Assembly: GCA_022013635.1 (NCBI GenBank)
Contig: JAKLPX010000133.1
Coordinates: 1-12,642 of the forward strand
From: Candidatus Delongbacteria bacterium
GTDB lineage: Bacteria > UBA4055
Length of the DNA stretch: 12,642 nucleotides
Reading direction: 5' to 3'
Translations under genes and position numbers: made by a program
The notes under the pieces: generated by a model
Seen by the model: the letters and a program-made list of their open reading frames with translations, nothing else
Database searches by the model: none
Told to the model about the DNA's origin: nothing
Shown: piece after piece, positions 1 to 6,648 of the stretch
How the letters are laid out: each line of letters opens with the position of its first letter
Position numbering within the stretch: the first letter of the stretch is position 1

Positions 1-25
1 AAATTTAAAGCGAGGAGAATGATGT

Positions 26-163
26 ATGAATTTTGATAAATCTAAAGATTATTTAGTAGGTCTAATAAATGAACTCCGTAAACTTCCTTTTGAAGCGGAA
101 TTTTGTGTTTTCGGTCATTTTCGCTTTTTGATTATCTTAACCAAAAAAAATGAGGAAAATTAG
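26..163 (+). pseudogene. N-terminal stub of an AlbA_2 (Schlafen-like) domain protein
   Basis: A 45-codon ORF has a good ribosome binding site (AGGAG at 13-17) before ATG 26. Its first 25 residues include LINELRKLPFEAE, which resembles the usual opening of AlbA_2-domain ATP-binding proteins (a helix, then a LP-x-E-x-E motif leading into the first strand). After that the reading runs into the first copy of a 24-bp direct repeat and ends at TAG 161-163, so no AlbA_2 core remains. I read it as a broken 5' end fused to unrelated DNA. The alternative is a genuine short peptide of unknown role. The similarity is recognised by eye over a short stretch, so confidence is modest. Confidence 0.4.
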
Positions 164-235
164 ATGTATAGAGGGTGTTTTAGGATTAACAGTTTTATTT
201 ATAAGTTAATATTGTGTTTTCGGTCATTTTCGCTT
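103..235. repeat. 24-bp perfect direct repeat pair (103-126 and 212-235)
   Basis: The same 24 bases occur at 103-126 and 212-235 with no mismatch, a period of 109 bp. The flanking bases differ on both sides. The second copy reads in frame as eight codons (LCFRSFSL) of the FGE tail. The first copy sits just after the conserved start of the AlbA_2-like stub. This looks like a recombination or duplication footprint. Two copies with an 85-bp gap do not make a CRISPR array. Confidence 0.75.
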
Positions 236-316
236 GATCCTAGTTGGAAGTTATCCGACAGCTACTACTTCGGCTTTCGACTGTCGAGGAGTATTATGAG
301 TAATGAAAAAATCTGA
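212..316 (+). pseudogene. 3' tail of an FGE-sulfatase (SUMF1) domain gene, possible DGR variable region
   Basis: The frame from 212 to TGA 314-316 can be extended upstream to ATG 164 (50 codons) but not to a full gene. It ends with DPSWKLSDSYYFGFRLSRSI, which resembles the last strand of FGE/SUMF1 domains (consensus near GFRL-x-R). At DNA level it shares short blocks with the 3' end of the intact FGE gene at 11438-11473: AGCTAC, GGCTTTCG and CGAGGA in the same order. An inverted repeat, CGACAG (256-261) and CTGTCG (281-286), lies in this tail. No conserved FGE residues precede the fragment, so it is a relic. Coding assignment by short similarity only. Confidence 0.5.
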
Positions 317-340
317 GCAGTAAAAGGAGATTAAGATTTA

Positions 341-814
341 ATGACTGAAAACCAAAATAGAGAATATAAACAGAGCTGGCACGATGATTATCTGAAATGG
401 GTATGCGGGTTTGCAAATGCTGTCGGCGTTTCGGATTATTCCTGTAAAGATGTTGGGCTCCCCGATCCGGTGTTTTTGGAGAAGAACGGTGGTATGCAGG
501 TTGTGCTTTATAAAGATGTTACCCCCCAAGTCAGTGACCCAGTTACAGCTACGACCGACCCAGTCAACCGACCTAGTCAACCGACCCAGTCAACCGACCA
601 AATTACAGGTAAACTTCAAGATAAATTAAATCGATCTCAAATGGCAATAATAGAGCAAATTACCAAAAATGGAAATATCACTTCTTGTGAATTATCAGAG
701 ATCATTGGAATCAGCGATAGACAGATAAAATCAAATATAAAATTCTTAGTCCGGAAAGGTATTATTGAACGCATCGGATCAAGAAAAACCGGATATTGGG
801 CGATAAAGGCGTAA
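341..814 (+). CDS. Internally deleted AlbA_2 / winged-helix protein lacking the ATPase domain
   Basis: The 157-aa product starts at ATG 341 behind AAAGGAG (323-329). Residues 1-27 are nearly identical to the start of the full-length paralogue at 7067 (MTENQN-EYKQ-WHDDYLKWVCGFANA). The sequence then skips paralogue residues 28-42, keeps VGVSDYS, skips residues 50-340 and resumes at CK, reaching the KNGGMQ motif before the linker. Both deletions keep the frame and fall at short matches (TCGG and ATTC). The AlbA_2 core and the whole HATPase_c_4 domain are gone. Residues 61-90 are a linker built on a 13-bp tandem repeat. Residues 97-157 form a C-terminal winged helix ending RIGSRKTGYW, the family's tail motif. 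It could be a relic or a small DNA-binding regulator; intact frame, RBS and helix-turn-helix leave the second possible. Confidence 0.75.
   Translation: MTENQNREYKQSWHDDYLKWVCGFANAVGVSDYSCKDVGLPDPVFLEKNGGMQVVLYKDVTPQVSDPVTATTDPVNRPSQPTQSTDQITGKLQDKLNRSQMAIIEQITKNGNITSCELSEIIGISDRQIKSNIKFLVRKGIIERIGSRKTGYWAIKA
555..599 (+). repeat. 13-bp tandem repeat in the linker (about 3.5 copies)
   Basis: Unit CCGACCCAGTCAA runs 555-567, 568-580 (one mismatch) and 581-593, with a 6-bp partial copy to 599 and a degenerate unit near 534-546. Thirteen is not a multiple of three, so three copies cycle through all three frames (period 13 residues), and there is no stop in any frame of the unit. Loss or gain of one copy would put the winged helix out of frame. 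Confidence 0.9.
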
Positions 815-817
815 ATT

Positions 818-931
818 ATGAAAGCATTTCACGATAAACTTCACGATAAACTTCACGATAAACTTCACGATAAACTTCACGATAAACTTCACGATAAAAA
901 TTTAACGAGGCATAAACAAGGTAAAAAATGA
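818..931 (+). CDS. 37-aa HDKL-repeat ORF, coupled to the DUF1016 gene
   Basis: ATG 818 follows a weak AAAGG (805-809) and the frame runs to TGA 929-931, overlapping the next ATG (928) in an ATGA arrangement typical of translational coupling. The product is MKAFHDK, five LHDK units, then NLTRHKQGKK; it is very basic and mostly repeat. It is in the same frame as the gene ending at 814, separated only by TAA and one codon. HDK-type repeats resemble the linker repeats of AlbA_2/HATPase proteins, so this may be the linker of a lost paralogue. It could act as a leader ORF for the nuclease gene or simply be non-functional. Function unknown. Confidence 0.4.
   Translation: MKAFHDKLHDKLHDKLHDKLHDKLHDKNLTRHKQGKK
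827..898 (+). repeat. 12-bp minisatellite, six copies
   Basis: Six head-to-tail units of CTTCACGATAAA at 827-838 (first base T instead of C), 839-850, 851-862, 863-874, 875-886 and 887-898, otherwise identical. The period is a multiple of three, so copy-number change keeps the HDKL frame. Near-perfect identity suggests recent expansion by slippage. Confidence 0.95.
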
Positions 932-2100
932 AGAAAGAAAAAATCATAAAACAAAATACAGATGATACAAATAATGAAGAAAAGCTCTTTCTTGATATTT
1001 GTTCTATTTGGGAAACATCCAGAAATTACGCAGCCAGATCTGTAAATTCAGCTCATTCAATTTCAAGTTGGCTTATAGGGTGGAGAATTGTTGAATTTGA
1101 ACAGGTTGGCATGATAAGAGCTGAGTATGGGAAAAAAGTTTTAAAAAATATTTCGCTTAGACTTAATTCAAAATACGGTTCAGGTTTTTCGGTCAGCGGT
1201 CTTCAATACGCACGGTCTTTTTACACGCAGTATCCGAAATTTTTAGAGATTCAACACGCACCGCGTGTTAAATTTGAAAAACAACACGCATTGCGTGTTA
1301 AATCAGATCATGATCAGTTTGCCGTGAGTGGAATCGAATCAATTCTAAAAAACACTACTGATAAAAAATGGGAACCCGGTATTTTTAATGCAAATTTATC
1401 ATGGACTCATTACAGGGCTTTACTAAAAATAAAACGATTGGATGTTCGGAATTTTTATGAGATCGAATCAATAAAATCGGGATGGGCAGCCAGAGAATTA
1501 GAAAGGCAAATCAATTCTCTTTTGTTTGAGAGGCTTCTTAAAAGCCGAAATAAAAAAGGTGTTATGGAGCTGGCGAATAAAGGTGTAAATGTAAATAAGC
1601 CTATTGATATCCTGAAAGATCCTTTCGTTTTAGAATTTTTAGATATTCCAGAAACTTATAAACTTGTTGAAACAAAGCTTGAAACTGCTCTGATAAGTAA
1701 ATTGAAAGACTTCCTTCTTGAGCTTGGTTGCGGTTTTGCATACATTGGCAGACAGAAAAGATTGACCCTTGACGGTGATCATTTCTATACCGATCTTGTT
1801 TTTTATCATGTAAAGTTAAAATGCTATGTGATAATTGATCTGAAAACAAAGAAATTGACTCACGGTGATATCGGTCAGATGCTTATGTATGTTAATTTTT
1901 ATGACAGAGAAATTAAAAATAAAGACGATAATCCTACAGTCGGGCTTATTTTTTGTACGGAGAAAAACGATGAGGTTGTAAAATATGTTCTTGATGAGAA
2001 AAAGAAACAAATTTTTGCGGCAAAATATCAGTTTGAACTGCCAAGTGAAGAAGAGCTATTAAAAGAATTAAAAGATGAAATTGGAAGGATAAAACAATAG
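928..2100 (+). CDS. DUF1016 (YhcG-type) PD-(D/E)xK nuclease family protein
   Basis: The 390-aa product has the two-part DUF1016 architecture. The N-terminal helical part (about 20-110) has the family's WLIGWRIVE, EYGKKVL and FSVSGLQYARSFY motifs. The C-terminal nuclease part (about 155-380) begins with LSWTHYRALL and carries LG-GFAYIGRQKRL (266-279), D289 in YTDLVFYH and D304-x-K306 in IDLK. These are the catalytic residues of the PD-(D/E)xK fold, with Asp in place of the more usual Glu before xK, which the fold allows. Family members are of uncertain function, often discussed as mobile-element or defence-linked nucleases; DNA cleavage here is inferred. Start choice: ATG 928 has AAGG at about 917-921 and overlaps the HDKL ORF by 4 nt. 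Oddity: residues 109-126 are a duplicated, palindrome-encoded insert. Confidence 0.9.
   Translation: MKKEKIIKQNTDDTNNEEKLFLDICSIWETSRNYAARSVNSAHSISSWLIGWRIVEFEQVGMIRAEYGKKVLKNISLRLNSKYGSGFSVSGLQYARSFYTQYPKFLEIQHAPRVKFEKQHALRVKSDHDQFAVSGIESILKNTTDKKWEPGIFNANLSWTHYRALLKIKRLDVRNFYEIESIKSGWAARELERQINSLLFERLLKSRNKKGVMELANKGVNVNKPIDILKDPFVLEFLDIPETYKLVETKLETALISKLKDFLLELGCGFAYIGRQKRLTLDGDHFYTDLVFYHVKLKCYVIIDLKTKKLTHGDIGQMLMYVNFYDREIKNKDDNPTVGLIFCTEKNDEVVKYVLDEKKKQIFAAKYQFELPSEEELLKELKDEIGRIKQ
1252..1303 (+). repeat. Duplicated palindromic insert inside the DUF1016 gene
   Basis: Two similar segments 30 bp apart encode QHAPRVKFEK and QHALRVKSDH. Each contains a palindrome: AACACGC/GCGTGTT with a 3-bp loop at 1253-1269, and AACACGCA/TGCGTGTT with a 1-bp loop at 1283-1299. 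They lie between the N-terminal helical part and the nuclease part, where DUF1016 proteins vary in length. Confidence 0.85.
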
Positions 2101-2126
2101 ACAATTAATGAGTTTAAGAGGCATAA

Positions 2127-4079
2127 ATGATGAAAAAATCAATTTTACTAATTCTAATCGCAGCCGGTCTGCTGTTTTCTGCGGAATTTAAGCTGGTTTC
2201 CTATAATGCGGATATGATGGATATGGATGCGCGGCAGAGTAAGATTACTGATGACAGCGGAAACAGAACTGGTCTTTTGAAGATTTATTCGGATCAGACA
2301 GGGTTGCAGATTCAATCGAATATGGGAGTTGTTCAGACGGATAAGACTCATACGGGTGAGTTTTGGGCGTATCTTTCGCAGGGGGAAAAATGGGTGAAGA
2401 TATCAAAAGAGGGCTTTGCGCCTTTTGAGTTCGTTCTTGAGCCGGGTATTGAATCGGATACGGTTTATTTACTTAAACTGCAGACAATCAGCGACGGCAG
2501 TGTGATGGGGGATTTGCATAAGATTTCGTTCAAATTCAATGTTACGGGTGTTTATGTTGCAAAAGGGACTGCGGCTCCCGTTTTGTCAAGCGGGAAAACT
2601 TCAGAAAACTGGCTTGCGATGGGTGATCATGAGTTTACATTTATTAAGGAAGGTTTTGTTGATAATAAAGAAAAGATAAGTGTTACGGGAGATAAGGAGA
2701 TTGATATTGAGCTTATTCCGGGCAGCAATCAGACAAAATTGAAACTGCCTGCTATTGTTTCGATCACTTCCGATCCTCAGGGTGCGGAGATCTTTCTTAA
2801 CGGTCAGAAGTTCGGGATGACACCTATGCAGGAATCGTTAATTGCCGGTGAATATTCTCTTACGCTCAGGAAGAATTTTTATTATCCTTTGGATAAATCG
2901 TTTACGGTTAAAGAAGGTCAGACCATGGAGATACCTTCAATAAAACTGACGCCGAAATTCGGATATTATTCTGTCAAATCGGATCAGAAGGGTGTGAAAT
3001 TATATTTGGATGGAGCTTATCTTGCGGAAAATTCTGTTGCAAAGACTAAGATAGAGAGCGGAAAGCATATATTTAAGGCCGAACTTGATATGTATCATAC
3101 AGAGACTCAGGAAATTGAGTTTAAGGACGGAGACGAGAAAGATATAATGTTCAAGATGAAGCCAAATTTCGGAAAATTAATTATAAAATCAGAACCGTCA
3201 GATGCAGTGATATGGCTGAACGGTAAACAGGTAGGGAAGACACCTTATTCGATCGAACAGGCAAGGTCGGGCAAGTATGTTGTAAAGCTGACTATGGAGC
3301 TTTGGTCGGACTATGAAGATCAGGTGGAAGTATTTGACTCAAAAACTACAGATAAGACTCTGGTTATGAATAAAAACTTCGGGACTATCGTGATAAAAGC
3401 GAAAGATTGCGACATATTCGTAAATGGAGAGAAGAAAGGGAAGTCGGAGTTCAAAGGCAACCTGCCGCCCGGAAAATATACCGTTACTGCAAAAAGAGCA
3501 AAACACAGAGATCATGAAAAGGAAATTTATGTCAATATAGGCAGAGAGCAGGAAATTGATTTAACACCCGATCCGATAATGGGCAGCGTGAACATATTTT
3601 CAGAGCCGATCGAGACCAACGGTGCGGCAATATTGATAAATGATGAAGAAAAAGGTAAAACACCGGCTGTGATACCGCTTTTAATAGGTGATTACAAAAT
3701 GAAATTGACTTTGAGCGGATATCTTGATTCAAGCGAGCAGTTTACTCTTTCCGAAGGAGAGAACAAAACGATAAGGCTGACAATGCAGACTTACGAAGGG
3801 TCGCAAAGCTCGAAAAGAGATTTTTGGAAAAAGCAGAAATGGTATGCACTCGGAGCTTTCGCGGTTTCTGCCGGTGCGGGGAGTTATTTCTACTGGGCAG
3901 GCAACGATTATTATGATCAATACGAGAATGAACCGCTAACAAGTTCAACTGCAAAAGTCGAAGGGCTACGGGAAGACGCGATAACGATGGATAAATATCG
4001 GGATGTGTCGTTTTCAGTCTCACTTGTACCGCTTTACTGGTTCTTCCATTCATGGTACAAAGAAAGTTCATATAAATAA
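2127..4079 (+). CDS. Exported PEGA-repeat protein with C-terminal membrane segment
   Basis: The 650-aa product opens with a signal peptide (MMKKSILLILIAAGLLFSA, cleavage likely near 19). Residues 35-205 are a beta-rich region with looser repeats. Five PEGA-type repeats of 60-70 aa follow at about 209-275, 279-345, 349-414, 418-479 and 486-554, each with the x-SDP-GA-(I/V)-LNG-x-GKTP and GKY/GEY-x-(V/L)-x-(L/A) pattern; repeats two and four are degenerate. Near the C-terminus residues 572-592 form a probable transmembrane segment, and 627-642 a second hydrophobic stretch. PEGA domains are surface or periplasmic beta modules thought to bind ligands or cell wall, so an envelope role is inferred. 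The ribosome binding site is AAGAGG (2116-2121); ATG 2130 is an alternative start one codon on. It lies 36 nt before the next exported-protein gene, so the two are probably cotranscribed. Confidence 0.8.
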   Translation: MMKKSILLILIAAGLLFSAEFKLVSYNADMMDMDARQSKITDDSGNRTGLLKIYSDQTGLQIQSNMGVVQTDKTHTGEFWAYLSQGEKWVKISKEGFAPFEFVLEPGIESDTVYLLKLQTISDGSVMGDLHKISFKFNVTGVYVAKGTAAPVLSSGKTSENWLAMGDHEFTFIKEGFVDNKEKISVTGDKEIDIELIPGSNQTKLKLPAIVSITSDPQGAEIFLNGQKFGMTPMQESLIAGEYSLTLRKNFYYPLDKSFTVKEGQTMEIPSIKLTPKFGYYSVKSDQKGVKLYLDGAYLAENSVAKTKIESGKHIFKAELDMYHTETQEIEFKDGDEKDIMFKMKPNFGKLIIKSEPSDAVIWLNGKQVGKTPYSIEQARSGKYVVKLTMELWSDYEDQVEVFDSKTTDKTLVMNKNFGTIVIKAKDCDIFVNGEKKGKSEFKGNLPPGKYTVTAKRAKHRDHEKEIYVNIGREQEIDLTPDPIMGSVNIFSEPIETNGAAILINDEEKGKTPAVIPLLIGDYKMKLTLSGYLDSSEQFTLSEGENKTIRLTMQTYEGSQSSKRDFWKKQKWYALGAFAVSAGAGSYFYWAGNDYYDQYENEPLTSSTAKVEGLREDAITMDKYRDVSFSVSLVPLYWFFHSWYKESSYK

Positions 4080-4115
4080 AAATTAATGTTTTAAAGCTAA
4101 ATTGAGAGGTGTATT

Positions 4116-5846
4116 GTGAAAAGAGTAATGCTGTATGTAATATTAACCGCAGTGCTGTGTTTCAGTGCAAATATCAAAACCATCGAAGGTGAGTATCTTT
4201 ACGCACACAGCGATAATGAGAGCAAAATAGACGCGAGAAATATGGCTGTCGGTCTCGCAAAAAGAGACGCTGTCGAAAAATTCGCCACGATGATAACGAG
4301 TACTACCGTCGTAGAGAACTATGAGATGAAAAAAGACCGGGTGGTTGCAAATTCCTGCGCGATGCTGAGAAAGATCGTTTATCTCACTGACACTTACGAC
4401 GGAGCAAAAGCGGAATATTATATTAAAATTTCCGCAGAGATTGACGAAGACGAGGTCCTGAAGCTTTTAAAAGAAACTGCCTTTACATCCGACTTAACAA
4501 ATAAAATTTCCGATCTCGTTACTTCGGGTATGAGCGCCGAAAAATCAAATAGAATTGGCGATGCTCTTAAGAATTACTATTGGGCTTATCTTCTAATAAA
4601 ATGCGATGAATACAGCAAAGAAATGAAAGTAGAAGACTTCGATAAAAGATTGCTCACAATTGCAATTCCGGAAAGGATGAATAAATTATTTTCAGGGATC
4701 GAATATAAGGTAAAGTCAATTAAAGAGAATGACGGCTCGAAATGCGTAGTTTTATGTATAACTTATAACGGTCAGCCTGTATCAAATCTTGATCTTACAT
4801 ATTATACTGGCGATTCGTGGTCAAATATCAAATCGAGGAACGGGCTTGCACAGATCGATTTCTTCGGACATTCGGCAGAATCGGTATCGAGGCTTATGAT
4901 CAAAACCGAATACAAATATGAGAATTTATTAAAATTTGATGAAGATGTAACCCGTGCGGCAGAAAAGATAACTCATATACCTTTCCCGAATGCCGGATAT
5001 CCTCCGCTAGCTCTAATTGTTGAAGAAACAAAACCCGTTGCGGCTGAAGTTGAGCAGGATGAACCTATAGAAAAAATAAATATTGAAAAAGATATTTACA
5101 TCGAATCTGTATCATCGGTACTGGAAGCAATAAAGAGCGCAAAATATCATGAGGCTAAACATATTTTTACAGACAACGGCTATCAGGCTTTTACCGACCT
5201 GATAATGTACGGGAATGCCGTTCTTTTGCTTGACAAGGCAGAATTAACGACATACAAACTGAATGATCAGACAGTCGTAAGATCCGTCCCGATGTCATTT
5301 TCATTCCCGAGAAATGATACAAAATTTTCGGAGAATGTCGTTTTTACTTTCAACAGCGAGAATCAAATTGATGCCGTCACTTTTGCCCTTTCAGATATAG
5401 CAGCACAAGATATAATTTCAAAACCGGATTCTTTCGGCACGATTGAAGAAAAGATACAGCTGGTACAATTTATGGAACTATACAAAACGGCTTACTGTCT
5501 GAAGCAGGCAGATTACATCGAATCCATCTTTGCCGACAATGCACTTATAATCGTCGGCAGAGTATTAAAACCGGGCGAGAAAATTGACGGGATGTATGAC
5601 GAATTGTCAAAAGGCAGGAAAGTAAAATATGACAAAATGGGCAAAAAAGAATATATCAACAGACTCAAAAAAGCCTTCAACTCAAACGAATTCATAAACA
5701 TAAATTTCGAGGAAAACTCTATAGAAAAGAAGAACAAACAGAAGATTTATGCGCTTGAGATAAAGCAATATTACAATTCAACCAAATTACAGCGACGAAG
5801 GATACCTATTTTTGCTCATGGACCTGCGCAACATCAAAGAACCTAA
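4116..5846 (+). CDS. Exported LPP20/FlgT_N-like protein, frameshifted near its 3' end
   Basis: The start is GTG 4116 behind GAGAGG, followed by a signal peptide (MKRVMLYVILTAVLCFSA). Residues about 25-120 (ARNMAVGLAKRDAVEKF, then an alternating strand region ending in AEYYIKISAEID) resemble the LPP20/FlgT_N fold of exported proteins; this is by pattern, not a firm assignment. Residues about 130-195 are helical. The C-terminal third (LYKTAYCLKQADYIESIFADNALIIVG onward) looks like an NTF2/SnoaL-like domain. After residue 556 the frame changes: the present ending KLQRRRIPIFAHGPAQHQRT does not look native, while the +1 frame continues sensibly to 5928. One extra A in AAA 5784-5786 would explain it, giving an intact product of about 603 aa. 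The PEGA gene just upstream suggests a shared envelope role. Confidence 0.7.
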   Translation: MKRVMLYVILTAVLCFSANIKTIEGEYLYAHSDNESKIDARNMAVGLAKRDAVEKFATMITSTTVVENYEMKKDRVVANSCAMLRKIVYLTDTYDGAKAEYYIKISAEIDEDEVLKLLKETAFTSDLTNKISDLVTSGMSAEKSNRIGDALKNYYWAYLLIKCDEYSKEMKVEDFDKRLLTIAIPERMNKLFSGIEYKVKSIKENDGSKCVVLCITYNGQPVSNLDLTYYTGDSWSNIKSRNGLAQIDFFGHSAESVSRLMIKTEYKYENLLKFDEDVTRAAEKITHIPFPNAGYPPLALIVEETKPVAAEVEQDEPIEKINIEKDIYIESVSSVLEAIKSAKYHEAKHIFTDNGYQAFTDLIMYGNAVLLLDKAELTTYKLNDQTVVRSVPMSFSFPRNDTKFSENVVFTFNSENQIDAVTFALSDIAAQDIISKPDSFGTIEEKIQLVQFMELYKTAYCLKQADYIESIFADNALIIVGRVLKPGEKIDGMYDELSKGRKVKYDKMGKKEYINRLKKAFNSNEFININFEENSIEKKNKQKIYALEIKQYYNSTKLQRRRIPIFAHGPAQHQRT

Positions 5847-5928
5847 GATATATGTCAGAGCATGGCAACCGGACAGCATGAAAACAGATGACAGAATAAA
5901 GCTTGCCGATTTTAAGATGAGTTTTTAA
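5784..5928 (+). other. Out-of-frame 3' end of the preceding gene
   Basis: From about 5787 the second frame reads NYSDEGYLFLLMDLRN, then PKIYVRAWQPD and KLADFKMSF, ending at TAA 5926-5928. This matches the expected continuation after YYNST, with a one-base insertion in AAA 5784-5786. It may be a true frameshift mutation or a sequencing or assembly error; the homopolymer is too short to favour error strongly. Confidence 0.75.
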
Positions 5929-5930
5929 AC

Positions 5931-5959
5931 TTGACTTTTCGGAATTAATTTCTTACTAT
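5931..5959 (+). promoter_or_regulatory. Sigma70-type promoter of the toxin-antitoxin operon
   Basis: TTGACT (5931-5936) and TACTAT (5954-5959) are separated by 17 bp, close to consensus for both boxes. The -10 box lies in the palindrome at 5948-5971. A perfect TATAAT at 5971-5976 is an alternative -10, but its -35 position (around 5949-5954) is poor. Confidence 0.7.
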
Positions 5960-5971
5960 ATAGTAAGAAAT
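5948..5971. promoter_or_regulatory. 24-bp perfect palindrome, likely antitoxin operator
   Basis: The half-site ATTTCTTACTAT is followed directly by its exact reverse complement. It covers the -10 box and ends 25 bp before the antitoxin start. AbrB/MazE-type antitoxins and TA complexes normally bind such sites to repress their own promoter, so autoregulation is inferred from position and symmetry. Confidence 0.8.
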
Positions 5972-5996
5972 ATAATACAAGTAAGGAGTAAGTGCA

Positions 5997-6254
5997 ATGA
6001 CAACCGCAACATTGACTACAAAGGGGCAGGTAACCATACCTAAAGAAATAAGGGACTCTCTAAACCTTCACACAGGAGATATGATTGAGATCATAATAAT
6101 AAATGAAGGTGAAGCGGTGATCCGGCCTGTAACCAGAACAGTTGATGAACTTTTCGGCAAACTTCACAAGAAAGGCATGAAAACTTTTACTGTTGAAGAG
6201 ATGGACGAAGCTATCAGGAAAAAAGTTAAGGAAGAATTCAATGAAAGCAATTGA
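5997..6254 (+). CDS. vapB: AbrB/MazE-type (SpoVT-AbrB fold) antitoxin
   Basis: The 85-aa product carries the swapped-hairpin DNA-binding signature at residues 4-47 (TLTTKGQVTIPKEIRDSLNLHTGDMIEI), one of the clearest AbrB-family motifs, and a charged C-terminal tail (about 50-85) of the kind that wraps and neutralises the toxin. Its ATG is preceded by AAGGAG. It overlaps the toxin start by 14 nt (ATG 6241 inside the last codons), the usual coupled antitoxin-first order. The promoter and operator directly upstream point to negative autoregulation. Paired with a PIN-domain toxin this is the VapBC type; an AbrB-fold antitoxin is a common variant. Confidence 0.93.
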   Translation: MTTATLTTKGQVTIPKEIRDSLNLHTGDMIEIIIINEGEAVIRPVTRTVDELFGKLHKKGMKTFTVEEMDEAIRKKVKEEFNESN

Positions 6255-6639
6255 TACTAATGTACTGGTGAGATTTTTGGTTAATGATGATCCGGTACAA
6301 ACAGGTAAAGTTTATAAACTGTTTAAGAAAGCTGAAGATGATAAAACAAAACTATTCATTCCGATAACTGTTTTTATTGAAACTCTTTGGGTTTTAGAAT
6401 CTTTGTATAAAACTCCTCGAAGTGTAATATTGGATTATTTCAAAGAACTTTTGTTGCTTCCAATACTTGAATACGAAAATCTCAGCTCAGTTCAGAAATT
6501 TGTACATAAAGCCTCTGAGACTAATTTCGGACTGGCAGATTTAATAATAGGCTATACATCTCTCGAATGCGGTTGTGAAAAAGTGCTTACATTCGATAAG
6601 AAAGCAGTAAAGTCTGAATTTTTCGAGCTTTTGAAATAG
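6241..6639 (+). CDS. vapC: VapC-like PIN-domain ribonuclease toxin
   Basis: The 132-aa product has the PIN acidic motifs in order: D5 in AIDTNVLVRF, E43 in FIETLWVLE, D99 in FGLADLIIGY and D117 in VLTFDKKA. These residues bind Mg/Mn for RNA cleavage in VapC toxins. Full family length, no sign of decay. ATG 6241 is chosen over a possible in-frame upstream ATG (6193) because it has AAGGAAG six bases away and MKAIDTNVLVRF is the standard PIN start; the upstream start would overlap the antitoxin by 62 nt. Its target RNA cannot be read from sequence. The stop is followed within 3-4 nt by a broken AlbA_2-family gene, so the operon probably landed in, or recombined into, that gene. Confidence 0.93.
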   Translation: MKAIDTNVLVRFLVNDDPVQTGKVYKLFKKAEDDKTKLFIPITVFIETLWVLESLYKTPRSVILDYFKELLLLPILEYENLSSVQKFVHKASETNFGLADLIIGYTSLECGCEKVLTFDKKAVKSEFFELLK

Positions 6640-6648
6640 AAAGGCGGA

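Noticed and set aside
827..898. Regular repeats that might suggest a CRISPR array
   Set aside because: Units are 12 bp with no spacers; it is a simple minisatellite. The 24-bp pair at 103-235 has only two copies and an 85-bp gap, with no cas genes.
6193..6240. Upstream ATG start for the PIN toxin
   Set aside because: It would overlap the antitoxin by 62 nt and add residues not typical of PIN proteins; ATG 6241 has an RBS and starts directly at MKAIDTNVLV.
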